From Ascaphus truei (Eukaryota > Chordata > Amphibia > Anura > Ascaphidae), in assembly GCA_036426205.1 (NCBI GenBank), contig CM071570.1, forward strand, positions 2,619,997-2,683,996: a DNA stretch of 64,000 bases, written 5' to 3'. A model generated the notes under the pieces. The model was not told the origin of the DNA. It searched no databases and saw only the letters and a program-made list of their open reading frames with translations. Below, one piece after another: positions 23,891-34,896 of this stretch. Within the stretch, counting starts at the first letter, position 1. Each line of letters starts with the position of its first letter. The position numbers and the translations under genes are program-made.

Positions 23891-24563
23891 GGAGGAAACC
23901 CTTTTTTTAATTTATTTTTTAAAAACTAGTGTATGGAAAAGGCAACAAGTTTATGCACAAGATATAAATAACTTCTATAACTGGATATTACAGATTGCAA
24001 CCTGCACTGCAGACTGGCTTTGGAGATGAATATAAATACCAACTTCTGGGGGTAGTACTTTACTTTAAACCTGTGTGTTGACTACAATATTTCATTATGT
24101 TTACATTACAATAATAACATGACACACACCAAGAGTGCAGCTACAGTAGCAATCAGTAATCCAATCTAACAGGGAGGATTTAGCTCTGAGACTAGACATA
24201 ACAAGGATCCAAATGAGTTTGCATGCATACTGCAGGCCTCAAACCACAAGCATTGTACTGTATATAGAGACGAGCATTGCTGTGAGGAGCAGGTAATAAT
24301 CTCTATCGCAGCGTGAACAATCTAGAGAGACCAGAGGACGATTCTGAAAACAGCTTCATTTGGTTTTTGTTTTTTTTATCTGTCATCCATGAAGCCGAGG
24401 AAGCAAACAATTATGTGGACAAAATACACAGCATGATGTGCCAACATAACTGAACTAACTTTAGTTTGAAACTGTTCACATCACATTTCATTTGGTAAAT
24501 TTTCAACTCATCTGGATGTGTAAAAAAAAAATGAAAAATACTAAGTAGGTCTACATCAGTGTG
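23891..24563. other. Non-coding, dtnb intron 1
   Basis: No exon or element recognised; T- and A-runs only. Confidence 0.4.
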
Positions 24564-24569
24564 TTACAT

Positions 24570-24889
24570 CTAGGGTTTCCAGGTGGCTTCTCCAAAAATA
24601 CTGGACACAGTGGAGATAGGTGCGACACACTTGACACACACACACCGCTCCGTGCTGTTTCATCCTCTCCTTGGCACCACCCGAGGCTCCTGAGACCTCC
24701 TCCGGATTGGCTGCATTACCCAGCAGAATCCAGTCAGGATAGAGGAAGCTGCCCAGCCCCCTAGTAACATCCCTGCTGCCACCCAAGACGGTCAGGTCAT
24801 TTTGTCCAGTACTACCTCTAATTTTTAACTGGACAGAGTGCCCAAATACAGGACAGTCCGGTTCAATATTGGACACCTGGCAACCCTAG
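24570..24889. mobile_element. 320-bp MITE with CTAGGGTTGCCAGGT-type ends
   Basis: The left end CTAGGGTTTCCAGGTGGC and the right end (reverse complement) CTAGGGTTGCCAGGTGTCC are imperfect inverted repeats. TTACAT flanks both sides (24564-24569 and 24890-24895). No coding capacity. This end type is frequent in vertebrate MITEs; I do not assign a superfamily. Confidence 0.75.
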
Positions 24890-24895
24890 TTACAT

Positions 24896-25165
24896 CCGGG
24901 GTTCCGCGGGCCTCCCTTAACGGTTCCCTGCAATGTGCTTGTCAGAGACCCATCAGGCAGCGGAGGGGACCCGCAAGTTAGGCCCGGGTGGATGTGGCGC
25001 CCAACTTCCTGTACAAGCCACCTTAGTGGGCTGCCCTCCATCACCGGCAGGGCACGGGCAAGAGGATGGAGCTAAAGTGGGGGAGGGGGGCTGCTGGTGT
25101 ATAAAAAAAAACAAGGCGCGGGGGGACAGCGAAGGCTGGGGTTGCTAAAGAAAGGTTGGAAACCG
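24896..25165. repeat. Possible hAT fragment
   Basis: It begins with GGGGTTCCGCGGGCCTCCC and ends GGTTGGAAACCGCTGG, both recalling hAT terminal sequences such as those at 33054-33253. Ends are not exact and no duplication was found. Confidence 0.35.
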
Positions 25166-25288
25166 CTGGTGAACAGTTTGTATGATGTAGAACTCAGCGT
25201 AATCCACTGCAATTTTGGAAATAATACAACAATGTTACATTATTTAGGCACTATCCTTAAAATTACACATATATACAGAAATCATATA

Positions 25289-26472
25289 CAGTGGTGTGAA
25301 AAAGAAAGTACACCCTCTTTGAATTCTATAGTTTTACATATCAGGACTTAATAACAATCATCTGTTCCTTAACAGGTCTTAAAATTAGGTAAATACAACC
25401 TCAGATTAACAACACAACATATTACACTGTGTCATGATTTATTTAACAAAAATAAAGCCAAAATGGAGAAGCCATGTGTGAAAAACTAAGTATACCTTAT
25501 GATTCAATAGCTTGTAGAACCACCTTTAGCAGCAATAACTTGAAGAATTCGTTTTCTGTATCACTATCAGTTGTTGTGGAGGAATTTTGGCCCACTCTTC
25601 TTTACAATGTTGCTTCAGTTCATTGAGGTTTGTGGGCATTTGTTTATGCACAGCTTTCTTAAGGTCCCACCACAGCATTTCAATCGGGTTGAGGTCTTGA
25701 CTTTGACTGGGCCATTGCAACACCTTGATTCTTTTCTTTTTCAGCCATTCTGTTGTAGATTTGCTGGTGTGCTTGGGATCATTGTCCGGTTGCATGACCC
25801 AATTTCGGCCAAGCTTTAGCATTTAACATGCTAACGGAGGCCTGTAGAGTCTGAGATGTAACTCTTGGCTTTTTTGCAATTTCTCTGAGCATTGCACGGT
25901 CTGACCTTGGGGTGAATTTGCTGGGACGTCCACTCCTGGGAAGATTGGCAACTGTCTTGAATGTTTTCCACTTTTGAATAATCTTTCTCACTGTAGAATG
26001 ATGGACTTTAAATTATTTGGAAATGGCCTTATAACCCTTCCCAGATTGATGGGCAGCAACAATTGCTTCTCTAAGATCATTGCTGGTGTCTTTCCTCCTT
26101 GGCATTGTGTTAACACACACCTGAATGGCCCAGACCAGCAAACTGCTAAAACTTCGGCTTTTATAGAGGTGGTCATACTTGCTGATGATCAATTAATCAA
26201 GGGCATTTGATTAGCAGCACCTGTCTGCTACTTAGCATCTTCATTCCTATGGAAGCAGTAAGGGTGTACTTAGTTTTCACACATGGCTTCTCCCTTTTGG
26301 CTTTATGTTTGCTAAATAAATCATGACAGTGTAATATGTCATGTGTTGTTGTTCATCTGAGGTTGTATTTACCCAATTTTAAGACCTGCTAAGGAACAGA
26401 TGACTGTTATTATGTCCTGATATGTAAATCCATAGAATTCAAAGAGGGTGTACTTTCTTTTTCACATAACTG
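25289..26472. mobile_element. Tc1/mariner element, inactive
   Basis: The terminal repeats pair CAGTGGTGTGAAAAAGAAAG...TACACCCTC on the left with the reverse complement of GAGGGTGTACTTTCTTTTTC...ACATAACTG on the right. They extend for more than 200 bp with mismatches. TA dinucleotides flank both ends (25287-25288, 26473-26474). The interior holds a broken Tc1 transposase on the minus strand. At 1184 bp it is shorter than intact Tc1 elements because of an internal deletion. Confidence 0.9.
25526..26105 (-). pseudogene. Tc1 transposase, broken
   Basis: The minus-strand start is at 26105-26103 (MPRRKDTSNDLREAIVAAHQ), the paired-type helix-turn-helix region. A TAA stop follows about 30 codons in, and the frame resumes with VRKIIQKWKTFKTVANLPRS and GRPSKFTPRSDRAML. 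The middle of the protein, including the first catalytic Asp, is deleted. The text jumps to [20 protein letters not shown] and then [20 protein letters not shown], which carries the second Asp and the Glu of the DD34E triad. It cannot make a working enzyme. Confidence 0.9.
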
Positions 26473-26477
26473 TAGGT

Positions 26478-27310
26478 CAGGGGTTCTCAACCTTTTTTGA
26501 GCAGAGGCAACCCTGACAAATAATTACAATCTCAGGATACCCCTGCTCTTCAGACCTCACTTATTCCCCCTCGCATACACACTACTTTTCACAAGCACAC
26601 ACCCAACACACTCACCTCACCGTCTTCTTGCACACTTCACATTAGCCCGCACACATCACAACAACCTTTTTACTCACTCCACATTCATCCCCATTCTCAC
26701 ACAGCACAATCACCCTCTTACTCACCACATTCATTCCCCATTCTCACACAGCACAATCACCCTCTTACTCACCACATTCATACACACACACAGATATATA
26801 CACACACAGAGATATATACACACACAGAGATATATACACACACACAGATATATACACACACACAGATATATACACACACAGACACACACATTGGAGAGCA
26901 GAGGCAGTGACGGATGTGAGTGACTGGGGGGAGGAGGAAAGGCAGGAGATCCGTCCAGGATAGGCAAATGTACAACTAACTCACTCCCCCCAGCACCCCC
27001 GCTATCTTCTCCTATCACCCGGGGCAGAAGGGGACGGGACACCGTTCAGTAGACAGAGGAGCCAGGAGCGGGAAGGCAGACACACACACTCACCGTGTGC
27101 TCTGCAGTCTACACAAAGCGGAAGCCCTGCCCCCGGCTTCCTCTCTGCCTGCAGCCAATCCCCTGCGGCCCGGCCGGCATGAAGGAGGGATGTTGGGGAG
27201 TGATGGTGGGGAGGGATAATCGGAGGGATGGTGGGGAGGATACTCGCGGCGCCCCTCTAGGCAAGCCACGGCGCAACAGGGCGCCGCGGCGCACAGATTG
27301 GGAACCACTG
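26478..27310. mobile_element. hAT-type non-autonomous element
   Basis: The left end CAGGGGTTCTCAACC and right end (reverse complement) CAGTGGTTCCCAATC are hAT-like. It starts only five bases after the Tc1 element. The interior has C-rich tandem stretches (26560-26780, CACATTCAT-type) and an ATATATACACACACAGAG minisatellite. Flanking 8-mers CTGTAGGT and GATTAGAT do not match well, so a target duplication is not proven. Confidence 0.6.
26781..26892 (+). repeat. ATATATACACACACAGAG minisatellite
   Basis: About six imperfect 18-bp units of TA and CA dinucleotides, inside the hAT element. Confidence 0.85.
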
Positions 27311-27454
27311 GATTAGATAAATAAATACTCCTCATTTTATCCCATGCAGAGTACACCACACTTCAGACCATGCACAAAAAGCCACTGTAATGTGAAGTAT
27401 TTAGCATGGATTACGTATCATGTAAAATATTTTAAGCAGACTGAAGACCATTCT

Positions 27455-28640
27455 GAAAACATAGTAAGGGACTTCTCTTTCTTTCTCTCCTCCGATTCCC
27501 CTGTTCTTCTTCTTGGGGACTTCAACTGCCACATTGATGATCCCTTTCTCCTTTGGGCCTCCCGCTTTCACTCTCTAATCTCTTCTTTTGGCCTTCAACA
27601 GTAGACTGCAGCCAGCACCCACAAGGATGGCCAATACCTAGACCTGGTTTTCACAAAAAAACTTCTCTCTGATTTCTCCATTTCCTCTCTCTGACATCAC
27701 CTCATCTCATTCTCTCTCGTTTCTCCCCTTCTCCATCACCCCCTCGCTTCTGCTGAAACCTGCGCTCTATTAACCTACCAGCCTTTGATTCCACTTTACG
27801 CTCCTCCCTCTCCTCTCTCAGTTCTGCTACAGACCCCGACAACCTGGTCAGGAACTACAACTCTGCCTTATCCTCCTCTCTTGATCTACATGACCCGCTT
27901 TCTCTCTGCCATCCTCGCCCTTCTAAACCCAGATCATGGCTAAATTCCCACACGCGTATGCTGCGCTCATCCACATTCCTCTGAACGCCTCGGGAGGAAA
28001 TCTCACTCTCGCAGACTTCCTTCACTACAAGTGTATGCTATCCTGTTTCAACTCTGTCCTCTCTCAGGCTAAACAAACCTACTTTACTTCACTAATCAAC
28101 ACACAAGTTTAACCCACGCCGACTCTTCTCTGTCTTTGACTCTCAACTCAAACCACCCCCAGCTGCCTCTTCTTCCTCCATTTCACCTCAGGACTTTGCT
28201 GACTACTTCAAGGAAAATGTGGAATCCATTCATCAGAACATCCCCTCTGTTTCCTCCTCCCATTCTACACTGCTTCCTAACTCTCCTCCTGCCTTCCTTG
28301 ACTCGTTTTCCGCTGTCACCAGAGGAGTATGTGTCACTGCTGATCTCTTCTCCCTCTACCACTTGCCCTCTTGACCCAATTTCCTCCCATCTCCTAAAAC
28401 ATCTTGTTCCTACTATAACCCCTACGCTCACACTCATATTTAATACATCCCTCTACTATGGTACCTTTCCCTCCTTCAAACATGCAACAGTTATATCATT
28501 ACTCAAAAACAGCAGCTTGACCCTACCTGTCTTTCTAACTATCGACCTGTCTCCCTCCTGCCTTTTGCCTCCAAACTCCATGAATGTCTTGTATTCTCTC
28601 GCTTGCTCCACTTTCTCAACACTCATTACCCAACTGGCCA
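27455..28640 (+). pseudogene. L2-type LINE ORF2 remnant (endonuclease to RT start)
   Basis: Plus-strand frames give the endonuclease core SDSPVLLLGDFNCHIDDPF (about 27490-27545), then HKDGQYLDLVFTKK after a stop. The linker comes next, and the RT beginning STTCPLDPISSHLLKHLVPT (28355-28415) followed by FNTSLYYGTFPSFKHATVI. Stops and frame changes are frequent. It breaks off in RT palm region 1 near 28640; the matching 3' end appears at 28930-29160, so the two pieces are one element with an internal deletion plus foreign insertion. Confidence 0.75.
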
Positions 28641-28799
28641 GTATTAATCTTTTATTTTACTGTGTATTTTCTGGTGCAATATTCCGTGTATTTTGAATTA
28701 TTATACTGTTTTTCGGTGGTTTAACTAATACACCTACATTCAGGGAGCGCCCCAGTTCATTTATATCATTTAATCTTGAACAAAGAAAAAAAAAGAAAA

Positions 28800-28903
28800 A
28801 AAAATTATGTTCTACGCAAAAAATATTTAAGGGGTTCCATTCTGTTGAAGAACAAAAAAAAAGGGTTCCACAACTACATTTAATTGGGAAACGCTTTACT
28901 AGA
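28800..28903 (-). repeat. hAT fragment (same family as 48816-49378)
   Basis: The minus strand reads GTTTCCCAATTAAATGTAGT, TGTGGAACCC and, further on, GGAACCCCTTAAATATTTTT, nearly the start of the hAT element in the ~1.9-kb repeat units at 48-53 kb. Only the first ~100 bp are present. Confidence 0.6.
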
Positions 28904-28929
28904 CATGATACATAAAGCTTGCCCCCCTG

Positions 28930-29160
28930 CACAAGCACTTACCAATATGCCCTCCTACTGTCTCTGTACATTCCTCCTACATACCAATTAGATTGTAAGC
29001 TCCTTGGAGCAGGGACTCCTCTTCCTAAATGTTACGTTTATGTCTGAAGCACTTATTCCCATGACCTGTTATTTATATGATTACCCCGTGTATTACTACT
29101 GTGAAGCGCTATATACATTAATGGCGCTATATAAAGACATTCAATGCAATACTTCTTCAC
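28930..29160 (+). repeat. L2-type LINE 3' end
   Basis: The sequence ATTGTAAGCTCCTTGGAGCA, then GGGACTCCTCTTCC, then CGCTATATAAAGACATTCAA is the tail typical of L2-like LINEs in vertebrates. It completes the ORF2 remnant at 27455-28640. Confidence 0.65.
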
Positions 29161-29744
29161 CTAAAGGAATTATAAATGTATACATATTACAGTACTACAC
29201 CATTTTTCTAAGTGGTAAGACAGGGTGTGCAAACGTCTGGTGCTGTGCCCCCTGCCTGCTCTCCCCCAGTGCTCGTGCACTCCCTCTCCTGTGCCAGCGT
29301 CAAATGACGCCGCAGGGTCATGTGACGGGTGTGAAATGACACCGCGAGGTCATTTGACATGACCCGTTGAATCACGGTAAGCAAGTTAAAAGAGGCCTTG
29401 TACGGTCCCACCAGCATTTCATTTAAATGCCGCGGGGAACATCGCGGGGCCTCTAACCGCCATGCCCACCCCCCCAAAACAATTCTCACACCCACCCAGT
29501 TTGCGCTTCCCTGTGGTAAGATATTCACCAAAACGTAGGAATTATTTGAAGTAATGCATCAACATAAAAAACAACCGTCATGTATATTTTCTTCTACGGT
29601 CTGTGTTTCCATCTCACTAACTAAGCAACAACAACAACCTCACTTGTCTAAACTTTCTCTTTCTGCTCATCTGATGTTTATCTCCAAGTCTGTGCCTGTA
29701 AGAAAATTGAGCTCCCAAGCAGAATAAGACTATCAATGCCAGCA
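29161..29744. other. Non-coding, dtnb intron 1
   Basis: Part 29220-29520 is CpG-rich with repeated short GGTCATGTGACG/GAGGTCATTTGAC units, probably an old DNA-transposon relic. No exon recognised. Confidence 0.4.
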
Positions 29745-29958
29745 CTAAGCCTATGTCCCCGCTAGCGCTGAGCGGGCGGCACTTGGCGAGGTGACATATA
29801 CACAGAGATCGACAAATCACCAAAAAATCTACTCGGCCAACAAAAAAAAAAATCTACTCGCCACCTAGTACCACACGTGTTCTGCTTGGACCAATAGGAG
29901 CTCGCCACGATGTTAAATCCACTCGCCCGGGGCGTGCAAATGTATAGGTTTGTCAAAC

Positions 29959-30010
29959 AGTGTGTGTGTGTGTGTGTGTGTGTGTGGTGGTGATGATGTG
30001 TGTGTTGTGT

Positions 30011-30043
<33 letters not shown>
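29959..30043 (+). repeat. (TG)n microsatellite, interrupted
   Basis: Two long TG runs separated by GTGGTGATGATGTG. Likely length-variable. Confidence 0.9.
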
Positions 30044-30044
<1 letters not shown>

Positions 30045-30225
30045 TAGAGAGATTATATATATATATTTTATGCAAGTCCCTGCTCACGTGATGCGCGCGC
30101 GGGTATGCGCGTGCACACACGTTCACCGGCGCCCGGGTAAATAAAATTTTTATACTTACTAGCGCGCTCAGCTTCTCCTGCAGCGTCCCCCCTGCGAGCG
30201 CATGCAAAAATTTTAAGTCCACCCG

Positions 30226-30261
30226 GCGCTCATGCTTGGAGAGCTCTCCAAGCATGAGCGC
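30226..30261. repeat. 36-bp perfect palindrome
   Basis: GCGCTCATGCTTGGAGAG is followed directly by its exact reverse complement, with no spacer. CTCATGCTTGGAGAG also occurs at 18702-18716, so the palindrome looks like two copies of one transposon end fused head to head. Confidence 0.95.
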
Positions 30262-30395
30262 GCTCAGCGCCAGTGGGGACAAAGCCTTAGAGCTGCATCA
30301 AATGAGAACATTAAAATAACAGAGCTCCTGATTAATACATGGACCCTACGGTCAAGCAAAAGTGTAATACCCACAATAAATGACAGCCACTCTTG

Positions 30396-30937
30396 TAAGG
30401 CTTTGGTCCTGCTGCATCCGGTGGCGCGCGCGCGGCCGCGTTCCTCACCAGCAGGGGTATCCTTCTTGAGCCGGTCCCAGTCCCCCCTCGCTGCACGACT
30501 CACAACGCGCTGTGACGCGTCAGCCGCCAGGGGATGCAAGAAAATTGTGATCCCGAGCCGTGACACGTCACATGGTGCGCTGATGAGCCTATCAGCGGTG
30601 GGGGCGGGAGCCGTCAGAGAGCTTCCTCCACAAGGTAGCGGGTGGTGTATGTGTGTATCAGCGTGTGTGAGGAGGGCATTTGTGGGGGAAGGGGGAGGGA
30701 GCGGGAGCTGCTTACCTTCCAGCAGCCCGCAGCAGCTCCCTCCTGCAGCCCGGGACACCGAGCCCATGGATGGAGGGAGGGGGCGTAGCGGGTCCCTCTG
30801 CTCAAACCACGCCCCCCTCCGCTCAAACTACGGCCACCGCTCCCTACAGACCGCAGATAGCGGTCTGTGCCTCTCAGCGCACTGCCTGCATGCAGTGCGG
30901 GCGCGCTGACTGAGGGAGCGGGGCCGTAGCCTAAAGG
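30396..30937. repeat. CpG-rich MITE-like element
   Basis: The left end TAAGGCTTTGGTCCTGCTGC and right end (reverse complement) TAGGCTACGGCCCCGCTCCC are loosely alike. GCAGATAGCGGTCTGTGCC and CACTGCCTGCATGCAGTGCG hairpins lie near the right. GC content rivals a CpG island, but the resemblance of its ends to 21828-22140 and 29745-30290 argues for a MITE rather than a gene promoter. Confidence 0.45.
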
Positions 30938-30980
30938 TGTGTTGAAATCAAAATAGTTTGAAGTTAAAATACAGGACTTT

Positions 30981-32187
30981 AAAACCAGAGACATAACATA
31001 AAACACAGACAAAGCTCAGTGCACATCCAGTAAAACTTATACACGGTACAGTGCCTAAATATACGTGTATAAATAACTAATAAATAAAATGGTCTTTTAG
31101 TTTAACATTTTGGCCAAATCGTTGTAAGCCCTTGAGCCAACTGCACGACAGACCACGTTTCAAGGGTCCCTAACACTAATATAGATTCTTAATAACCTGT
31201 GCATTGCCAGGAAGAATGATTTATAATAAATCTGTCAAAATTAGTTGCAAAAGTTCTAAGTCTGATTGAAGCTTTTATTAACATGTATATTACCAGGAAA
31301 AGCACTCTGTAATAGATTTGTCACAATCACACTGTAAGCAAGCATGTTCCCCTGAGAGTGGGAGATGCCATGGAGTGAGCTTTTAACTATTTAGGCACTG
31401 TACCGTGTATAAGTTTTACTGGATGTGCAGTGAGCTTTGTCTGTGTTTTATGTTATGTCTCTGGTTTTAAATATATATTGCCATGCTCAGTAGCACTCCT
31501 CTGTGAAACGTATATGCTTATATATATGTTGTGGTTATTTTGGGGGTTCAATATGAGCTTGTAGGTGTTCTGTATGTTTTATAATTCTTGTTCAGCTAGT
31601 CTTAGCTGATTGGAGGGTGGCAACCTCCTACCTAATTGAAGCTCACTCCCTCCCACATTTAAATGGTTAAAAGCTCACTCCATGGCATCTCCCACTCTCA
31701 GGGGAACTCCCTTGCTTACAGTGTGATTGTGACAAATCTATTACAGAGTGCTTTTCCTGGTAATGTACAGGTTAATAAAAGCTTCAATCAGACTTAGAAC
31801 TTTTGCAACTAATTTTGACAGATTTATTATAAATCATTCTTCCTGGCAATGCACAGGTTATTAAGAATCTATATTAGTGTTAGGGACCCTTGAAACGTGG
31901 TCTGCCGTGCAGTTGGCTCAAGGGCTTACAACAATTTGGCCAAAATGTTAAACTAAAAGACCATTTTATTTATTAGTTATTTATACATGTATATTTAGGC
32001 ACTGTACCGTGTATAAGTTTTACTGGATGTGCACTGAGCTTTGTCTGTGTTTTATGTTATGTCTCTGGTTTTAAATATATATATTGCCATGCTCAGTAGC
32101 ACTCCTCTGTGAAACTTATATGCTTATATATATGTTGTGGTTATTTTGGGGGTTCAATATGAGCTTGTAGGTGTTCTGTATGTTTTA
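30981..32187. mobile_element. Large foldback with additional direct repeat
   Basis: Arms of ~407 bp (30981-31387 and 31666-32072) mirror about 31526. AAAACCAGAGACATAACATA pairs with TATGTTATGTCTCTGGTTTT at 32053-32072, and pairing runs through TGGCCAAATCGTTGTAAGCC and CTTGCTTACAGTGTGATTGT. A ~190-bp segment starting TTTAGGCACTGTACCGTGTA also occurs twice in the same orientation (31392-31582 and 31992-32187). The second copy overlaps the right arm, so the left arm, the middle and the right arm all share it. The arms carry TTGAAACGTGGTCTGCCGTG-type text. Non-coding. Confidence 0.7.
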
Positions 32188-33045
32188 AAATACAGGACAT
32201 CTAAATTAAAAACAAACACCAGTACAAGCAGAGCAAGAAATCACTTCAGACATTTATGTAGTAATAAAGGAGGGTGTGTGTGGGTGGTATGATGCCTTAT
32301 ATTGGATCAAAAAGTAGTTGAAATGTTACAAGCTTTTGAATTTCTCAGAGTCCTTCATCGGGCATGATAAATAATAGTGGTGAAAAAACAAGGACATGAT
32401 GGTACCAGTTTGGTAAACACTCCAATATGAAGAACATGGCACAAAGCACCTAGGGAAAAAATGACCACAAAATGATTCTGGATTCCCCTGGGAAATTTTC
32501 AGACAATATCATTTCCATGTGCTGCTTACTCCAAGACAGAGCATGATGCTAACTAAACATCTGAGTGGATTCCAAAGGGGAAGTACTCAGTTACTCAGAA
32601 TACCAGGGTTACATTGAATCATTCATTCATATGTCCAAAAGGTAAAATGTGTTTAGAAAGAACCTTAAAGTCAAGAGGACAGTTTCTAATGAAGTAAAAC
32701 AAAAATCTGGAGTGATAGATGAATTGAACAAATAATAAACCCCACTTCAGTAACAGTCATTGCAAAAGCCCCCCCATGGGTTAAGCCAGACAGGGCTCCC
32801 CCCTGGGCTTCAGTCAGCCTGGGATCATGTACTCTGGGCAGCAGACAGACAGGAATTCCCTTCACTGGGCTGCTACAGAAGCACACAAGAGAAATGAAGG
32901 CAGAAAAACAGGAATGCGTAACCTGCATCCCACTGACACTTCTACACACATGGAGAAGTCATGGGAAAAGATGATTTAAATAAAAAACCCGGGAGAAGCT
33001 GCATGCTCTGACAACTCCTCACATTAAGCCAACAGTGCACTGTGC
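32188..33045. other. Non-coding, dtnb intron 1
   Basis: No exon recognised. A CTTTTGAATTTCTCAGAGTC-CTTCATCGGGC section near 32333-32364 resembles the loop text of the ACGCGTTTC hairpins and may be a fragment of one. Confidence 0.4.
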
Positions 33046-33053
33046 ATCTACAT

Positions 33054-33253
33054 CAGTGTTTTTAAACCCGGGTTCCTAGGAAACCCAGGGTTCCCCGGGC
33101 ATCCCTAAAGGGTTTCCTGTCATTTTAAAATTGCACCAAATACAGAACCATTTGCAATGCATCTGATCTCAGACTCGCTGTTAGAGCGCGTTGGGGTTCC
33201 TTAGAATTTCATAGGGTTCTTTGCTCAAAAAAAAAATAAGTTGGAAACTACTA
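33054..33253. mobile_element. 200-bp hAT MITE with perfect 8-bp target duplication
   Basis: The ends are CAGTGTTTTTAAACCCGGG and (reverse complement) TAGTAGTTTCCAACTTATT. ATCTACAT flanks it exactly at 33046-33053 and 33254-33261. The interior has GGTTCC/GGTTTCC repeats typical of frog hAT MITEs. Non-coding. Confidence 0.85.
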
Positions 33254-33339
33254 ATCTACATGTTAAACACCGGCATAATGTATCTTATTCATTAACAATT
33301 ATGCATGCACAGATAACTAGGTGCAAAACACAAGGAACA

Positions 33340-33590
33340 CAGACAAACGCCAAGGCACATACACGCGAAAAGGCAACACGCCAGGGCACCCACACGCAGA
33401 AAGGCAACACACCAGGGCACCCACACGCGGAAAGGCAACACGCCAGGGCACCCACACGTGGGAAGGCAACATGCTGGGGTGCCCACAAGCAGGAAGGTAA
33501 AACACCAGGGCACGCATACGCGGGAAGGCAACACGGCGGGGCACACAGAGGTGAAAAGGTAAAAACGCCAGGGCACGCACACAGTTACGT
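33340..33590 (+). repeat. ~32-bp minisatellite, about seven units
   Basis: The unit is AAAGGCAACACGCCAGGGCA plus CCCACACGCGG, drifting towards the right. It produces apparent frames on both strands, which are not genes. Confidence 0.9.
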
Positions 33591-33929
33591 ACACCGGGGC
33601 ACACGTTCAGGTAAATACTGGCGTGCATATCAATATTAGCAACGGTGTATCTAAACAGACATATGTGCTCACAAGCAATGCATGTAAACACTGAGGTGCA
33701 CGCACACGGAGTGCGTATATAAACAGACAAGTGATCTCACATTGCACAAACACAGGTGCTGGTTATAACGCACACACACACCGGTTATAAAACGCACACA
33801 CTGTAAAAAAACATAGCATATTTTTTTTACACCTTGTTTTTAAATACACGTATATAAACAGCAGATAACATTGTACATATATACATGCCATGTACATACA
33901 AACTGGGAAATTGCCATGCTTGGTATATA

Positions 33930-33960
33930 AACACACAACCTGACAAACACTGTGTGTGTG

Positions 33961-34003
<43 letters not shown>

Positions 34004-34430
34004 ATGTATATATATATATACATATATATATATACACACACACACATACAGTATGACACACTGTAAACACAGCAGATGACAACACACACACTGCACATAC
34101 ACACAGCAGGTGTGATAGTGTGTACATCCCAACGTACACTGTATATCGTGTTCACATATGTGACACTGGCAGAGCATACACTATATACAGCATATATGAC
34201 AGAGCGTGTGTGTGTACAGTACATGACAAATACACACTGTCTGTACAGAACATGTATACATGACAGTGTGTGTATACATGACAGTGTGTGTATACATGAC
34301 CCACACAGAGTAAACACACTGTCCCAGACTGTGTGTATACTGTACATGACCCACACAGAGTACACACACTGTCCCAGACTGTATGTACAGTGTGTATACA
34401 TGACACCGTGTATATACAGACACAGCAGAG
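33930..34430. repeat. Microsatellite block beside the candidate promoter
   Basis: A long TA/TG/CA block (33950-34060) is followed by TGTGTGTATACATGACAG units (34255-34300) and two ~50-bp units containing CCCACACAGAGTA and ACACTGTCCCAGACTGT (34298-34390). If the promoter call is right, this lies at the start of dtnb intron 1. Confidence 0.85.
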
Positions 34431-34445
34431 TCCCCTCACACTCAC

Positions 34446-34735
34446 ATCTCAAGGCAGCTCTCCCTGCCCCCTGCTCCCGGTCCGGTGTCTCTCTCCTGCC
34501 CGGTCTCGCGGGGTCCGTTACCCGCACCCGCTCTTTCCCGCGCACAGGGGACCGTTGGGCACGCGCTCTCCTTCCAGGCTCGGCGGCGCGTTCACACACG
34601 CGCGCGAGGTGTCATGAGCCGGGCACGGCACGCGACCTGACACGCGCGCACATCACCTACTCCCGCCCACCTTTTCCTCGCTCCTTCCACTGCTCCCCGA
34701 GACGTCACGGCGCCAGGAGGCGGCCATGTTTGTGA
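34446..34735 (-). promoter_or_regulatory. dtnb: Candidate CpG-island promoter and non-coding first exon of dtnb
   Basis: A ~300-bp CpG-rich, non-repeated stretch, unlike its microsatellite and MITE neighbours. Read on the minus strand it holds a YY1-like AACATGGCCGCC (34722-34733), a CRE-like GTGACGTC (34701-34708) and many GC boxes and CpGs. A plausible splice donor, GAGAT|GTGAGTGTG, follows at 34446/34445. It lies upstream of exon 2 in the right orientation, so splicing from here to the acceptor at 22997 would give the missing 5' UTR exon. The start site is inferred from position and composition only; other CpG-rich patches nearby (30.4-30.9 kb) look like MITEs. Confidence 0.4.
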
Positions 34736-34896
34736 CTGGCGAGTCAGTGCCCTCATCTATGATCTATATGACACATGAGCCCAAAGAGGTTGGAGGGTTT
34801 AATAATTACAATGCTGTTCAAATAATTTCCCCTGAGTAAATGAGTACATCAGTGTTAGGTGATACCTTTTTTATTTGGTGGTGGCATCTTACTGCA

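Larger units (their letters stand above)
29745..30290. mobile_element. Composite MITE
   Basis: The left end CTAAGCCTATGTCCCCGCTA...GCGCTGAGCG pairs with the right end, whose reverse complement is CTAAGGCTTTGTCCCCACTG...GCGCTGAGCG. The interior is a patchwork: a diverged copy of the 23747-type hAT MITE (about 29807-29957), two TG tracts, and a 36-bp perfect palindrome near the right end. There is no coding frame. Confidence 0.55.

Noticed and set aside
30396..30937. CpG-rich block considered as dtnb promoter
   Set aside because: Its ends and internal motifs resemble two other MITE-like segments here, and no convincing donor towards exon 2 was found.
33340..33590. Regularly spaced ~32-bp repeats resembling a CRISPR array
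   Set aside because: The units are contiguous and drift without distinct spacers; this is a eukaryotic minisatellite.
33763..34599. 278-codon minus-strand frame through the microsatellite
   Set aside because: Mostly TA/CA repeat translated (YIYMYI..., VCVCV...) plus CpG-rich promoter-like sequence; not a protein gene.
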